Source of the DNA: Megaera polyxenophila
GTDB taxonomy: Bacteria > Pseudomonadota > Alphaproteobacteria > Rickettsiales > Rickettsiaceae
Length of the DNA: 64,000 nt
Assembly: GCF_029982035.1 (NCBI RefSeq)
Contig: NZ_CP104166.1
Coordinates: 310,001 to 374,000, forward strand
Direction of reading: 5' to 3'
The position numbers and the translations under genes are program-made. Every line of letters begins with the position of its first letter. The stretch's first letter is position 1. This document shows, piece after piece, positions 26,010-36,251 of the stretch. A model generated the notes under the pieces. That model had not been told where the DNA came from. It ran no database searches and saw nothing but the letters and a program-made list of their open reading frames with translations.

Positions 26010-28814
26010 ATGTTTTTTAATATAGATGTAATAATAGTAATTGGATTTCTAACCTTAAATTTAATATGTGGGCTTCTCTCTGGTTATGGAATAAAAAATA
26101 TTAGGGAATATGCCATCGGTAATAAAAATTTTTCTACCGCAACTATTGTTGCCGCAATTGCAGCAACTTGGATTGGTGGTTCTAATTTTAGCATCACTGT
26201 AGCTGAAACCTATACACAAGGAATTTTTTTCTTGATATGTAGCCTGGCTGAAGCAGTATCTTTTTGGTTGATTGCTTATTTTTATGCCCCCAGAATGGCA
26301 GAATTTCTAGGAAAACTATCAATAGCAGAGGCTATGAATGATATATATAATAACCGCTATATAAGAGGTATTATAGCTATATTTAGTACAGTTCCCGCAA
26401 TAGGTAGAATTGCTATGCAATTTCTAGTTTTACATACCCTCTTAAGTCTATGGCTTGGGATGCCTGGTGTATATGCTACCACATTAAGTAGCTTAATAAT
26501 AATTATTTATTCTACTTTTGGGGGAATTAAATCAGTAACTTTTACTGATTTAATTCAGTTTTTTACTTTTGGTGTTGTCACGCCAATGGTTGCCTTTTTA
26601 ATTTGGAAATCATTTGATAATAATGACCAAATAATTACAGCTGTTATAACTGATCCAATATTTAATTATAGTTTAATTTCTGATTCCCAAAAACAAGTTA
26701 TTAACGATACTTTGTACTTATGCCTATTTTTAATGATACCACTTCTTGATCCGGCAATTTTCCAAAGAATATCGATGGCTAAATCTACATCACAAGTATC
26801 TAAATCTTTTATTATAGCTATCTTCTTTATCCTTCTTTGTGATGCTCTAGTGCATACTGTTATTGGGGTTTTATTTAGAGCTGATCCGGGCATTACTGGT
26901 ATAAATGCAGATAATGTTATTCAGTATATACTAGATCATTATTTAACTTACGGATTAAAAGGAGCTTTTGTTGTTGGTATCATGGCAATGGTTATGTCTA
27001 CTGCAGATAGTTATATAAATTCATCATCGGTACTACTTAGCTACGATTTTATTAAGTCTACTGGTATAAATTTAACAGAGAAAAAAGAATTATTTTTAGC
27101 CCGTGTTTTTTCATTGTTTGTTGGCATTATAGCCCTTTGTGTTAGTTTATTTGCTGGAAACCTATTAGAGTTACTTTTATCTGTATATAGCTTCTATATG
27201 CCGGTTGTGACAGTACCTTTTACACTAGCCATTTTTGGTTTTCGTAGTACTGCTAAGGCTGTATTAATTGGTATGGTATCTGGATTTGTTACTGTATTAT
27301 ATTTTTCAGTATTTTCTGAGAAATATAATATAATACCAGGTATACCTGGTACTTTAATTAGCCTAGTATTTTTTATAGGAAGTCATTATATATTGGGAGA
27401 AAAAGGAGGATGGGTTGGTATTAAAGACAGAGGACCTCTTGAAAGCATAAGGTTAGAAAGAAAAAGAAAAATAACAAATTTTATTTACTTACTAAAAACT
27501 TTTAGTTTTAGTCATTTCTGTAAAAACAACACTCCAAAAGAAGAAAGAATCATGGTCTATTTTGGTTTGTTTTGTATACTCATGGTATTCTCTAGTGCTT
27601 ATGCTTTACCAAAAGCTTTACACCAAAAATATGAAGTTGTGCTTTACTTTATGTACTATTCAGTACTTACCTTATCAACTATATTTATTACATATACCTT
27701 TTGGGTAAAAGAATTTAAAAATAGAGTATTTATATCTATATTATGGAATATAGCAGTATTTTATAATTTAGCTTTTTGCGCCAGTTTATTAGCTATTATT
27801 GGTCAATTTTCTCAGGTACAGGTCGCTATATTAATTACAAGCCTAGTTACTATATCGATTTTAATGTGCTGGCAAGTTGCTCTATTGATGATTATCGGGG
27901 GAGTGGTACTTAGTGTTGTATACTATAAAACTTATATCGATATAAATCCCTTAAGTGATTATATGAATGATTTACAGTTCAGTATAACCTACTCCTTACT
28001 TTTGGTAAGTGCTATATTAATAGCTTTTTTAAAACCAAAGCAGCAATATCAAGAATTAACAGAGGGTAATAATGCCTTTTTAAGCAATAAAGTGCTAGAC
28101 CAAAAGAAAGAACTAACTAAGCTATATGAAATTAAAAATGAGCTCTTGCGGAATCTAGGGCACGAAACCCGTACACCAATTGTTGGTATTACTAGTCTTG
28201 GGCAGGTTTTGTCGGACAACTACGATAAATTTAACGAAGAGCAAAGGCGTAAGGCAATTAAGGACATTGCTGATAGCTCTGAAAGGTTAACCAGTTTAGT
28301 AAATAACCTGATTGATTTATCACAACTCAGTAACGTTAACTACGACCTAAATAAGACTCAAGTAAACTTAACTGATTTAGTTTACGAAAGATTAGAACTA
28401 TGTAAAAAATTGTATATTGCCGACAAAGATAAAGAAAACTTGTGGTTTGATTTACAAATAGAAGGTAAATTAACTAGCCTATGTGATAAATATTATATCT
28501 CAAGTGCTATAGACAATATAATAGTAAATGCTATTCAATATTCTAAACAAGGAGCAATTACAATTAAGTTAAAATCAGAACAAAACAATAATATTGTCTT
28601 TAGTGTAAAAGATGAAGGAATAGGTATTCCTAAAGATGAGTTATTAGAAATTTTTGATCCTTTTACAGTCGGTTCAAATACTAAAACTCCTGCAGGTGGT
28701 AGAGGTATAGGGCTTGCTTTGTGTAAAAAAATTATTGAAGTGCATAATGGTCAGATATGGGCTACGCAAAATCAAGATAAAGGGGTTACTGTTGCGTTTT
28801 CTTTGCCAATTTAA
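26010..28814 (+). CDS. SLC5-type symporter / sensor histidine kinase fusion (CbrA-like)
   Basis: A 934-residue protein in three parts. Residues 1 to about 470 are a sodium/solute symporter of the PutP family with about 13 helices (AAIAATWIGGSNF, MAMVMSTADSYINSSS). Residues about 500-680 hold a further set of about six hydrophobic helices. Residues about 690-934 are a histidine kinase: H-box RNLGHETRTPIVGI, N-box AIDNIIVNAIQYS, G-boxes DEGIGIPKD and GRGIGLALCKKIIEVHNG. The plan resembles CbrA-type kinases, in which transport and sensing are linked. No response regulator gene lies beside it, so it is an orphan here. The ligand cannot be told; proline and histidine are precedents in other SLC5 kinases. 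Confidence 0.88.
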   Translation: MFFNIDVIIVIGFLTLNLICGLLSGYGIKNIREYAIGNKNFSTATIVAAIAATWIGGSNFSITVAETYTQGIFFLICSLAEAVSFWLIAYFYAPRMAEFLGKLSIAEAMNDIYNNRYIRGIIAIFSTVPAIGRIAMQFLVLHTLLSLWLGMPGVYATTLSSLIIIIYSTFGGIKSVTFTDLIQFFTFGVVTPMVAFLIWKSFDNNDQIITAVITDPIFNYSLISDSQKQVINDTLYLCLFLMIPLLDPAIFQRISMAKSTSQVSKSFIIAIFFILLCDALVHTVIGVLFRADPGITGINADNVIQYILDHYLTYGLKGAFVVGIMAMVMSTADSYINSSSVLLSYDFIKSTGINLTEKKELFLARVFSLFVGIIALCVSLFAGNLLELLLSVYSFYMPVVTVPFTLAIFGFRSTAKAVLIGMVSGFVTVLYFSVFSEKYNIIPGIPGTLISLVFFIGSHYILGEKGGWVGIKDRGPLESIRLERKRKITNFIYLLKTFSFSHFCKNNTPKEERIMVYFGLFCILMVFSSAYALPKALHQKYEVVLYFMYYSVLTLSTIFITYTFWVKEFKNRVFISILWNIAVFYNLAFCASLLAIIGQFSQVQVAILITSLVTISILMCWQVALLMIIGGVVLSVVYYKTYIDINPLSDYMNDLQFSITYSLLLVSAILIAFLKPKQQYQELTEGNNAFLSNKVLDQKKELTKLYEIKNELLRNLGHETRTPIVGITSLGQVLSDNYDKFNEEQRRKAIKDIADSSERLTSLVNNLIDLSQLSNVNYDLNKTQVNLTDLVYERLELCKKLYIADKDKENLWFDLQIEGKLTSLCDKYYISSAIDNIIVNAIQYSKQGAITIKLKSEQNNNIVFSVKDEGIGIPKDELLEIFDPFTVGSNTKTPAGGRGIGLALCKKIIEVHNGQIWATQNQDKGVTVAFSLPI

Positions 28815-28859
28815 TTAAAGTTTTAGTATTTTGATTCTTCACTAACTTTTAAAGGCGAA

Positions 28860-29252
28860 TTAATTTATAATAATTCGCAGTTCATGTTTGATTATTTCTG
28901 AGTCAGTAGTAATTAGCGATAAACCTTCGTGACTAGCTTGAGCTATTGACATCCTATCAAATGGGCCTCTATGTGTAACGGGGGTAATTCAGACAGGGTT
29001 ATAATATGCTTGTAATTGGATGTCTAATAAATCAAATCCATTTTCTTGTAATTGAGGTATAAAATCGCCAGCCTAAATAATTTTGTTTTTTAACAAGCTT
29101 AATCTATTACAACTTTTTATAGGTTTGTATTTAAGAATTTTAGCTATAGGTTTTCCAGTTCTTTCAATTATTATTTCTTCTTCAATTTCTCCTTATTTTT
29201 TTAGCAAAGATGATAAATGGGCTTTGGCAGAACTAATGTTTAGTGATTGCAT
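28860..29252 (-). pseudogene. Fossil Phd/VapC toxin-antitoxin locus
   Basis: One minus-strand frame of 131 codons holds both genes, with three stops. From the ATG at 29252 it reads MQSLNISSAKAHLSSLLKK, stop (codon 20), then EEEIIIERTGKPIAKILKYK, a Phd/YefM antitoxin. After a stop at codon 60 it continues DFIPQLQENGFDLLDI, stop at codon 88, then HRGPFDRMSIAQASHEGLSL then ITTDSEIIKHE, the C-terminal half of a PIN-domain VapC-type RNase. The first half of the toxin, with its early acidic residues, is missing, as if a deletion fused the end of the antitoxin to the middle of the toxin. Both partners are dead. Confidence 0.8.
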
Positions 29253-29285
29253 AAAATTTACTTAAATAGATTGGTCTGTATATAT

Positions 29286-31562
29286 TTAATTTTTGTTATT
29301 AATACAATCCATAATCGCAAAGGCGACTACTTCAAGTATATCAGTTGCAGAAGAACCCATAGGTATGATTTGCACAGGGTATTCAAAACCATTTAAAATT
29401 GGGCCAATAAATACCTCACCTGCTAGTTCTTCAAGTAAGTGAGTTGCAATAGCAGCCGAATGGAGACCAGGCATAATTAAAACGTTTGCAGGACCTGTTA
29501 ACCTACAGAAAGGGTACAATTTCTGCAAATTAGTATTCAATGCTACTTCTGCCGACATTTCCCCATCATATTCAAAATCTAAATCCATTTTATCAAGTAT
29601 GGTGATTGCCTCGCGAACTCTCGATGATTTTTCTCGAAGTGGATTACCAAAATTGGAAAAAGACACTATAGCAATTCTTGGAGTATATCCCATAGATTTA
29701 GCTACTTCTGCTGTCTGCAGAGTAATTTCTACTAAATCTTCTGCTTGAGGTAATTCACAAACCGTATTATCAGCAAAGATTATATTATGTTCCCGAGATA
29801 GCATTATAGAATATCCAATAATTCTTTTGCTTTTTTTAGGCATGATTACTTTCGATATATCATCTATACTGTCGTAATAACTTTTTGTAAGGCCTGTCAC
29901 CATAGCGTCAGCATCTCCGCAAGCCATCATACAAGCAGCAAAAATGTTTCTATCAGATTTAACAAGCCTTGCACAATCTCTATATAAATATCCTTTGCGC
30001 TGTAACTTTTTGTAAAGATAATCTATGTATTTGTTCAAATTATTATTGATTGCAGCATTCATAACTGTAATATTTTCAAGGGAATATCCTTCCCCTAAGG
30101 CTTGGACAATGGGATCAATTTTACTGTGTCTTCCTACGAGAATTGGGCTTCCGTAATGCTCATCACGTAACATCATTGCTGCTTTTATTACTTCTTCCTC
30201 TTCACCTTCTGCAAAAATCACCCTTTTAGGTTTATCATGGGTGATTTTATCAAATACAAAATGCATATAATTCGAGGTAGGATTTAACCTGTTTGCAAGT
30301 TCTGACCTATATTTTTTGATATTAAGTTCCTTAATTTTTGCTACACCACTTTTAAGTGCAGCTTGTGCTACAGCTACTGGAACAGTAGTAATTAACCTTG
30401 GATCAAAAGGAACGGGAATAATGTAATCAGGACCAAATGTTTTCCTACTGCTATTATAAGCACGATAAACCTCTCCTGGCACGGGTTTTCTAGCTAATTC
30501 TGCTAAGGCGTAAGCGGCTGCTATTTTCATTTCTTCGTTAATGCAAGTAGCTCTAACATCGAGAGCTCCTCTAAAAATATAAGGAAAACCCATTACATTA
30601 TTTACTTGATTATCGTAATCTGATCTGCCAGTAGCAATTATTGCATCATTCCTGACCGATTTTATATCTTCAGGTGTAATTTCTGGATCAGGATTGGCCA
30701 TAGCAAAAATTATCGGGTTTTTAGTCATTGAAGCTACCATTTCCTTTGTCATAGCTCCTTTGACTGAAAGTCCCAAAAATACATCTGCACCTTTGATTGC
30801 TTCGCTTAATGTACGATGAGGAGTATCAATGGCCTTTTCTTCTTTCCACTTATTCATTCCTTCTGCACGTCCTTTATATATAACGCCTTGAGTATCACAA
30901 AGAATAATATTATCTTTATTGACTCCTAGAGATATGGCAAGGTTGATACAAGACATAGCTGCTGCTCCTGCTCCATTTACTACCATCTTAATTTCTGACA
31001 TTTTTCTTTTTGTCAGAAGAACTGCATTAATTAGAGCGGCTCCAGTAATTATAGCAGTTCCATGTTGGTCATCATGAAAAACCGGGATATCCATTAATTC
31101 TTTAAGCCTTTCTTCGATGATAAAACACTCAGGAGCTTTTATATCCTCTAAATTAATTCCACCCCAGCTATATCCTAGATGCTTTACTGTGTTAATGAAT
31201 TCTTCAGGATCAGCTGTATCTACTTCTATATCAAAACAATCAATATCGGCAAATTTCTTAAATAATACCGCTTTTCCTTCCATGACGGGTTTGGAAGCTG
31301 CTGCTCCTAAATTGCCAAGACCTAAAACAGCTGTACCATTGGATATTACTGCTACCGTATTACCACGTGCAGTATATTTATATATATCATCTGGATTATT
31401 CTTAATTTCAAGACAAGGTGCTGCCACTCCCGGAGAATAGGCCAAAGACAGATCATGTTGAGTTAAAAGATGTTTTGTAGGTTTTAAAGCAATTTTCCCA
31501 GGCTGACCTTTTTCATGATATTCTAAAGCTTTTATATAATCGGGTGAATGTTTTTTATCCAT
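29286..31562 (-). CDS. maeB: NADP-type malic enzyme with C-terminal phosphotransacetylase-like domain
   Basis: A 758-residue MaeB. Residues 1 to about 430 are malic enzyme, with SLAYSPGVAAPCLEI, the metal and substrate region EDIKAPECF, FHDDQHGTAI and the NAD(P)-binding VVNGAGAAAMSCINLA. Residues about 430-758 are a phosphate acetyltransferase-like domain with VIFAEGEEEEVIKAA and LIMPGLHSAAIATHLLEEL. It decarboxylates malate to pyruvate; the PTA-like part is regulatory in studied homologues and usually inactive. This links host-derived C4 acids to pyruvate in an organism that lacks glycolysis (inference from rickettsial metabolism). Confidence 0.94.
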   Translation of the reverse strand: MDKKHSPDYIKALEYHEKGQPGKIALKPTKHLLTQHDLSLAYSPGVAAPCLEIKNNPDDIYKYTARGNTVAVISNGTAVLGLGNLGAAASKPVMEGKAVLFKKFADIDCFDIEVDTADPEEFINTVKHLGYSWGGINLEDIKAPECFIIEERLKELMDIPVFHDDQHGTAIITGAALINAVLLTKRKMSEIKMVVNGAGAAAMSCINLAISLGVNKDNIILCDTQGVIYKGRAEGMNKWKEEKAIDTPHRTLSEAIKGADVFLGLSVKGAMTKEMVASMTKNPIIFAMANPDPEITPEDIKSVRNDAIIATGRSDYDNQVNNVMGFPYIFRGALDVRATCINEEMKIAAAYALAELARKPVPGEVYRAYNSSRKTFGPDYIIPVPFDPRLITTVPVAVAQAALKSGVAKIKELNIKKYRSELANRLNPTSNYMHFVFDKITHDKPKRVIFAEGEEEEVIKAAMMLRDEHYGSPILVGRHSKIDPIVQALGEGYSLENITVMNAAINNNLNKYIDYLYKKLQRKGYLYRDCARLVKSDRNIFAACMMACGDADAMVTGLTKSYYDSIDDISKVIMPKKSKRIIGYSIMLSREHNIIFADNTVCELPQAEDLVEITLQTAEVAKSMGYTPRIAIVSFSNFGNPLREKSSRVREAITILDKMDLDFEYDGEMSAEVALNTNLQKLYPFCRLTGPANVLIMPGLHSAAIATHLLEELAGEVFIGPILNGFEYPVQIIPMGSSATDILEVVAFAIMDCINNKN

Positions 31563-31597
31563 TTTAATATATACAAATTAATTTAACTACATCATCG

Positions 31598-32530
31598 CTA
31601 CGCGAGGATATACACAAGTATAGATAATGACAAGATAGAAAATACAGTAGTAGAAGTAATTATCGATGACATTGTCTCCGGATCACCACCAAGTTGTCTC
31701 GATAATATATAGGCAGAGCTTGCGCATGGCAGACAGCTAAATAAAATTCCTACAGATTTTGCTATACCGCTAATTGACATAATCCATAAAATTATAAAAG
31801 TTATTACTGGGGTAATAATAAGTTTAATAAAGCTTGCAGAAATAATTATTTTCATATGATCAGGATTAATTTTAAACTTTAAGCTAGCACCAACTATTAA
31901 TATGCCAATTGTTAAAGCCGAATTAGCTATACTGTCAATTGTTTTTTCAATTCCCATATTTAAATCAATTTTGAAATAGTTAAACGCAAAACCGACTAAG
32001 CTAGCAATAACAAAAGGATTAGTTATAATAGATTTCATCATTAGGACCATACTTTGCCTTTTAGAAGCACCTCCGTTTTCTAGAGGTAGATAATAAACAA
32101 AGCACATGATTGCTGTAACATTAGTGAGCACTATCATATAGGGCGAGATACTCGCTACTACTGACAACCCGTTTTCTCCAAATAAAGCAGAACTCAGAGC
32201 AAAGAAAATATAATTGTTATATCTGGTAGCACCCTGAAATAATGAAGTAAATTGAGCTTTATCGTAATTTTGTTTCGTTTGATGATAGACTACAAGGCCA
32301 GAAACTATTAAATTTGAGATTACCAGAGCAATAACTAATCGAAAAAATTGGGTAGCTGCTAATTCAAGCCTATAAGTACTACCAAACAAGACAGCCGGGA
32401 ATAAAATATAAAAAGATAATTTCTCTAGTCCACGCCAAAATTCATCAGAAATAAGCCACTTCTTTCTTATAAAACTTCCAATAAGAGCAATCAAAACAAT
32501 AGGCAAAACATTACAAAAAACACTGTACAT
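31598..32530 (-). CDS. Auxin efflux carrier (AEC) family transporter
   Basis: A 310-residue membrane protein with about ten helices, the AEC/bile-acid-sodium-symporter-like plan. It includes the LPIVLIALIGSFIRKKWLIS start, the NPFVIASLVGFAFNYF central crossover and the LPCASSAYILSRQLGGDPE late motif typical of the family. Bacterial members export or import small organic anions such as malate; being next to maeB makes a dicarboxylate substrate plausible but unproven. It starts 33 bases downstream of a recognisable promoter. Confidence 0.85.
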   Translation of the reverse strand: MYSVFCNVLPIVLIALIGSFIRKKWLISDEFWRGLEKLSFYILFPAVLFGSTYRLELAATQFFRLVIALVISNLIVSGLVVYHQTKQNYDKAQFTSLFQGATRYNNYIFFALSSALFGENGLSVVASISPYMIVLTNVTAIMCFVYYLPLENGGASKRQSMVLMMKSIITNPFVIASLVGFAFNYFKIDLNMGIEKTIDSIANSALTIGILIVGASLKFKINPDHMKIIISASFIKLIITPVITFIILWIMSISGIAKSVGILFSCLPCASSAYILSRQLGGDPETMSSIITSTTVFSILSLSILVYILA

Positions 32531-32569
32531 GGTTATTTTGATAATACATAATATTTAAAAAGTCTGGCC

Positions 32570-32598
32570 ATGATAGCAATTACGCTGCAGCAAATCAA
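32570..32598 (-). promoter_or_regulatory. Probable promoter of the AEC transporter gene
   Basis: On the minus strand TTGATT, a 17-base spacer and TATCAT lie 40 bases in front of the ATG at 32530. The spacing is ideal and each box has two mismatches at most. Confidence 0.5.
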
Positions 32599-32631
32599 GT
32601 AAGGTCTTAATATTATTCCACCGGTTCTAAA

Positions 32632-32748
32632 CTAAGCCGAAAGCTTTACTATAGTAACTGCGTATATCAAGAAAATAATAAAAAAAATTATCGCCATTAA
32701 TACGTAATTTTTCTGCCTTATCTTTTTGGGCAAATAATTTTTTTTCAT
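32632..32748 (-). CDS. Tiny membrane protein, CoxF-like (38 residues)
   Basis: A short frame reads MKKNYLPKKIRQKNYVLM then a helix and IYAVTIVKLSA. A basic N-terminus, one membrane helix and a terminal (I/V)TIVK motif match the small CoxF-type proteins found beside ctaB and ctaG in alphaproteobacterial cox operons. It is detached from the cox cluster here, and no ctaG follows. No clear ribosome-binding site is seen. The family is recognised by pattern only. The rest of 32531-33004 shows nothing beyond the AEC promoter. Confidence 0.45.
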   Translation of the reverse strand: MKKNYLPKKIRQKNYVLMAIIFFIIFLIYAVTIVKLSA

Positions 32749-33004
32749 ATAATAAATAGATATTTCTTAATTACAATATACATTATTTTTCCCTAAAAAT
32801 ATATATTTTTAATTCCCTATATCCTGAGGCTTTTCCAAATTTTAATAGACATTTATTACAAAAACAAAGATTCATAAGGGTTTAAGTTACGATAATATAC
32901 AAAATTCTAAAAACTGAATAATAATATTTTATCAAGACTTAGCGTGCCTGCTATGCAAATTACAAAATATCGTAATTGTAAATAACAGTATTTATCGATA
33001 GTTT

Positions 33005-35611
33005 CTAGTTCTTTTTTGCTGTCGCAATAGCACTCAACAGATCTTCTAATTCTTTAGTGTCTGCTTCTTTTTTTGGAGCAAATAAATTACCTGTAGCTTT
33101 AAGAGCAATTTTAGCAGGGGTAGAATCGGCATAACTTCTTCCAGGAGCAGGCTTGGATAAATAAAACGAAAACACTGAAATAAGGTCAATATCTAGATTA
33201 TATAAATTAAAACTAGCTGATGCAGCAGCGGCCGTATACTTGGTTTTAAATCCTATATCCTTGAGAGTAAAGAGGCCTTTTACGAGTTCTACAGCGGCTT
33301 TTAATTCACTAATTTCAGTTTTTTCTGTTAATATTGCCTCTTTTAAATCATCTTTAAAAGATTTAAGGTTGTAGTTTGGACTACTGACAGCCTGTATTAG
33401 ATTATCAATGGAAAAATTGTTTATAGTTATATTCTTAGCAAGAATGTCTGACTTTGTATATAAATTATATAGCTGCTCTTCAAGCGAATTACCATTTGTA
33501 GACCACATACCATTAGCACTGATTACACCACCGCTGTCAAGAACTCCTACTGGCATGAATTTGCTAATTTCCGGAATAATTGCTGAGTTCAAGGCATATA
33601 CAAAATTTATTGTATAGGGATCAAGTAATATACTGCCAGAAGAAGACATTCGGCCGCCGAATATGTCTGCATCAAACTTATTAATCTCAAATAAAGCTTT
33701 GTTATTCTTAGCTTTAAAAATAACCCTATCAAGAGAAAAATCTCCTTGATAAAGTTTATCGAGCATAAAGTTCATATTAAGATCAACCTTGTCCAAAGCA
33801 TAATTTGCTAAAATGTATTGCCTTAATTCAGAAATAGCACGAGGCGACAAGAAATCAACCTCGATAGCTCCCCCATGAATTGTCATTCCAAAAGATGGTT
33901 TTAGTGCAGATGTAACAAGTTCAATGGTTGCGTCAATATGGTTCTTACCGTCATTTAATGATAAATTCTCTAGTTTAATTTTCCCCGGTAATAAATTAAG
34001 ATTAAAGTTGACATTTTTATATAATGAACCCTTAGCAACAAGTTGATCTACGCTTATATTGTAATTACTTATAGAATTTATTGTTCGTAGCGGAATGAAT
34101 TTACTTAAATAATCTTCTTTTTTGGAATCTTGGGTTAGCTCTATAGCATAATTATACAAATGATTAAAAGCTGGAAAATTTTTCTCGTCTAAATTAACTT
34201 TGGCAATTTTTAAATCAGCATTAATTCTTGGCGAGTCACCTATAAATTTAGTTGAAAAGAAACCAGAAATTTCAGTATCGTTAGTTTTTAGTAACAAATC
34301 CTGCATTGAGATTTCTACCGAGCTCAACTGAACATTAGATACAAGGCTATATGGAATATAACTTTCAGATCTTAATTCCGCTCCACCTAAGATTTCAATT
34401 AGATCGTTAAGGTCTTTATGTGTCAAGGCAATTACGCCATTAAAAAGACTCCGGAAAGAATTTTCAGAAATGACCCCTTTAATCTTGAAACCACCTCCTT
34501 GATCAAAAGTACCGGAAAAATCTTCAACTTTACCTTCTCCATTCTGAATGAAGAAATCCAAATTAACATCCGTTACAAGATTCTTAGGGCTGAATATTAT
34601 CTGTTTTGCAGAAATATTTGCTCTTAATTGGTTTTTATTCAGACTGAATTTGTTCTTATTGCTCGAAGAGTATAAATTAATGCTTGGTTTATCAGGATCG
34701 TTGTTTTTACTCAAATTTCCTAAGTCTAGTTTACTGAAATTGATTTGGACATTATTAATATCCTGATTATTTTTACTAAATGCTATCTCTCCAGTACCAG
34801 CAATAGAATCAGACTGAATTATAATATTTTTAAGATTAAGCCAATTATTTACAGGCAAAATATCTAAAGTGATTTTTATTTTTTGATTAAAAGACAATTT
34901 ATCAGACAAATTGGCAAAATCCGGTAACAATGCTAAAAATTTGGTAACCAAAGATCCAGTTACCAATTCCATTTTTCCGCTCTTTAAAACAGAATTTTCG
35001 TATATTTCCTGAAGCTTTAGGCTGTGTTCTGGATTAGTAACGTCAAGGTTAAAGTTAATTTGGCTAGCATTGTTAATGAAATTACCTTTTACACTACCGA
35101 TAGAGGCTATTTCACCGGTAAATTCTGCTCCTTTTTTATTGCCTGAAAAAACAAAATTTTCTATAGTAAATGGTATATCCTTATCTGATTCAACAAAAAT
35201 CAATTTATCAATCCTAGCTGACATAGTAAGGGCTTCTTTTTTTATTAGCTCACCAATAAATTCATCGTGATCTATATAATTTACATCATCATTAGATAGG
35301 TGGATTATTGCTTGGCCAATTTCTATATCAGAAACCTTATGGCTGAAACTTAAAACTGATAATAAAGAGAATCTAATGTTGATATTTTTAAGTTCAATTT
35401 TTCCTTCTTGTTTGACTTCATCTATTATTAATGAAGGGGAAGGAAATTGCTTGATCCTGTAATTAACCTGATTAATGTCCTTAACGTCAATTTTAGCACT
35501 GCTAACAAAATCTTTATAGATCTTATTATAATCTGTTAGATAGATAGAACTCCCCACTACGGCTAAAAAAATAGCAATTACACCAATTAACGACAGAATA
35601 AACTTTTTCAT
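33005..35611 (-). CDS. AsmA-like envelope protein
   Basis: An 868-residue protein with one N-terminal membrane anchor (residues 4-26, FILSLIGVIAIFLAVVGSSI) and a long beta-rich periplasmic body. Late segments such as ALFEINKFDADIFGGRMSSS and GDFSLDRVIFKAKNN match the AsmA C-terminal domain. AsmA/TamB-type proteins are thought to bridge the periplasm and move phospholipids to the outer membrane. The start is preceded by AGAGAT. It is divergent from rimM. Confidence 0.85.
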   Translation of the reverse strand: MKKFILSLIGVIAIFLAVVGSSIYLTDYNKIYKDFVSSAKIDVKDINQVNYRIKQFPSPSLIIDEVKQEGKIELKNINIRFSLLSVLSFSHKVSDIEIGQAIIHLSNDDVNYIDHDEFIGELIKKEALTMSARIDKLIFVESDKDIPFTIENFVFSGNKKGAEFTGEIASIGSVKGNFINNASQINFNLDVTNPEHSLKLQEIYENSVLKSGKMELVTGSLVTKFLALLPDFANLSDKLSFNQKIKITLDILPVNNWLNLKNIIIQSDSIAGTGEIAFSKNNQDINNVQINFSKLDLGNLSKNNDPDKPSINLYSSSNKNKFSLNKNQLRANISAKQIIFSPKNLVTDVNLDFFIQNGEGKVEDFSGTFDQGGGFKIKGVISENSFRSLFNGVIALTHKDLNDLIEILGGAELRSESYIPYSLVSNVQLSSVEISMQDLLLKTNDTEISGFFSTKFIGDSPRINADLKIAKVNLDEKNFPAFNHLYNYAIELTQDSKKEDYLSKFIPLRTINSISNYNISVDQLVAKGSLYKNVNFNLNLLPGKIKLENLSLNDGKNHIDATIELVTSALKPSFGMTIHGGAIEVDFLSPRAISELRQYILANYALDKVDLNMNFMLDKLYQGDFSLDRVIFKAKNNKALFEINKFDADIFGGRMSSSGSILLDPYTINFVYALNSAIIPEISKFMPVGVLDSGGVISANGMWSTNGNSLEEQLYNLYTKSDILAKNITINNFSIDNLIQAVSSPNYNLKSFKDDLKEAILTEKTEISELKAAVELVKGLFTLKDIGFKTKYTAAAASASFNLYNLDIDLISVFSFYLSKPAPGRSYADSTPAKIALKATGNLFAPKKEADTKELEDLLSAIATAKKN

Positions 35612-35705
35612 GATATCTCTTTAATTTTTAGCTATAGTAAGTTATACAATCTTTGTGGCCTTATAAAGGCCGGATTGGCAATAAGTTCATAATAGTAGTT
35701 TTTAA

Positions 35706-36251
35706 ATGTCCGATCAATTAGTTGCTGATAAAAATATACTAGATGACAAATTAATTATAGTAGGAGTTATCTCCTCAGCACACGGTATAAAGGGTCATGT
35801 GATAGTTAAATCCTTTACCGACCCCGCTGGGAATATTGTAAATTTACCAGTATTTGACCAAGATAACACCACGGTTGAGCTAAAAATTATCAGAGTTAAA
35901 CCAGACGGAACTCTCATTTGCAGTTTGAATAATTGCCATAGTAGAACGGAAGCAGAGAGATTTATTAAAAAATTCCTTTACTGCTTAAGAAGTAATTTAC
36001 CGTCAATCTTAACCGAAGATGAGTTTTATATCGAAGATTTAAAAGGCTTAAAGGTGGTTGACCTTAATGGAAATCATATAGCTAATATTACCAATATTGC
36101 TAATTATGGAGGCGGAGATATTGTGGAAGTACAGTTTCTTCTCAATGGGAAGCTCGAGATGCTAACCTTTACGAAGGAACTATTTCCTGAAATAACCAAA
36201 AACCATGCTGTGATGGCTTTAAAAACAAAAATAACTAAAAGTTTATGCTAA
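35706..36251 (+). CDS. rimM: Ribosome maturation factor RimM
   Basis: A 181-residue protein needed for 16S rRNA processing and 30S head assembly through S19. It has the N-terminal RimM signature VGVISSAHGIKGHVIVKSFTD (about 18-38) and the C-terminal PRC barrel with EDEFYIEDLKGLKVVDLNG and NYGGGDIVEV. It lies apart from rpsP and trmD, which often accompany it elsewhere. Confidence 0.94.
   Translation: MSDQLVADKNILDDKLIIVGVISSAHGIKGHVIVKSFTDPAGNIVNLPVFDQDNTTVELKIIRVKPDGTLICSLNNCHSRTEAERFIKKFLYCLRSNLPSILTEDEFYIEDLKGLKVVDLNGNHIANITNIANYGGGDIVEVQFLLNGKLEMLTFTKELFPEITKNHAVMALKTKITKSLC

Noticed and set aside
29083..29265. A 60-codon plus-strand frame between the sensor kinase and maeB
   Set aside because: It is the complement of the Phd antitoxin remnant and has no support of its own.
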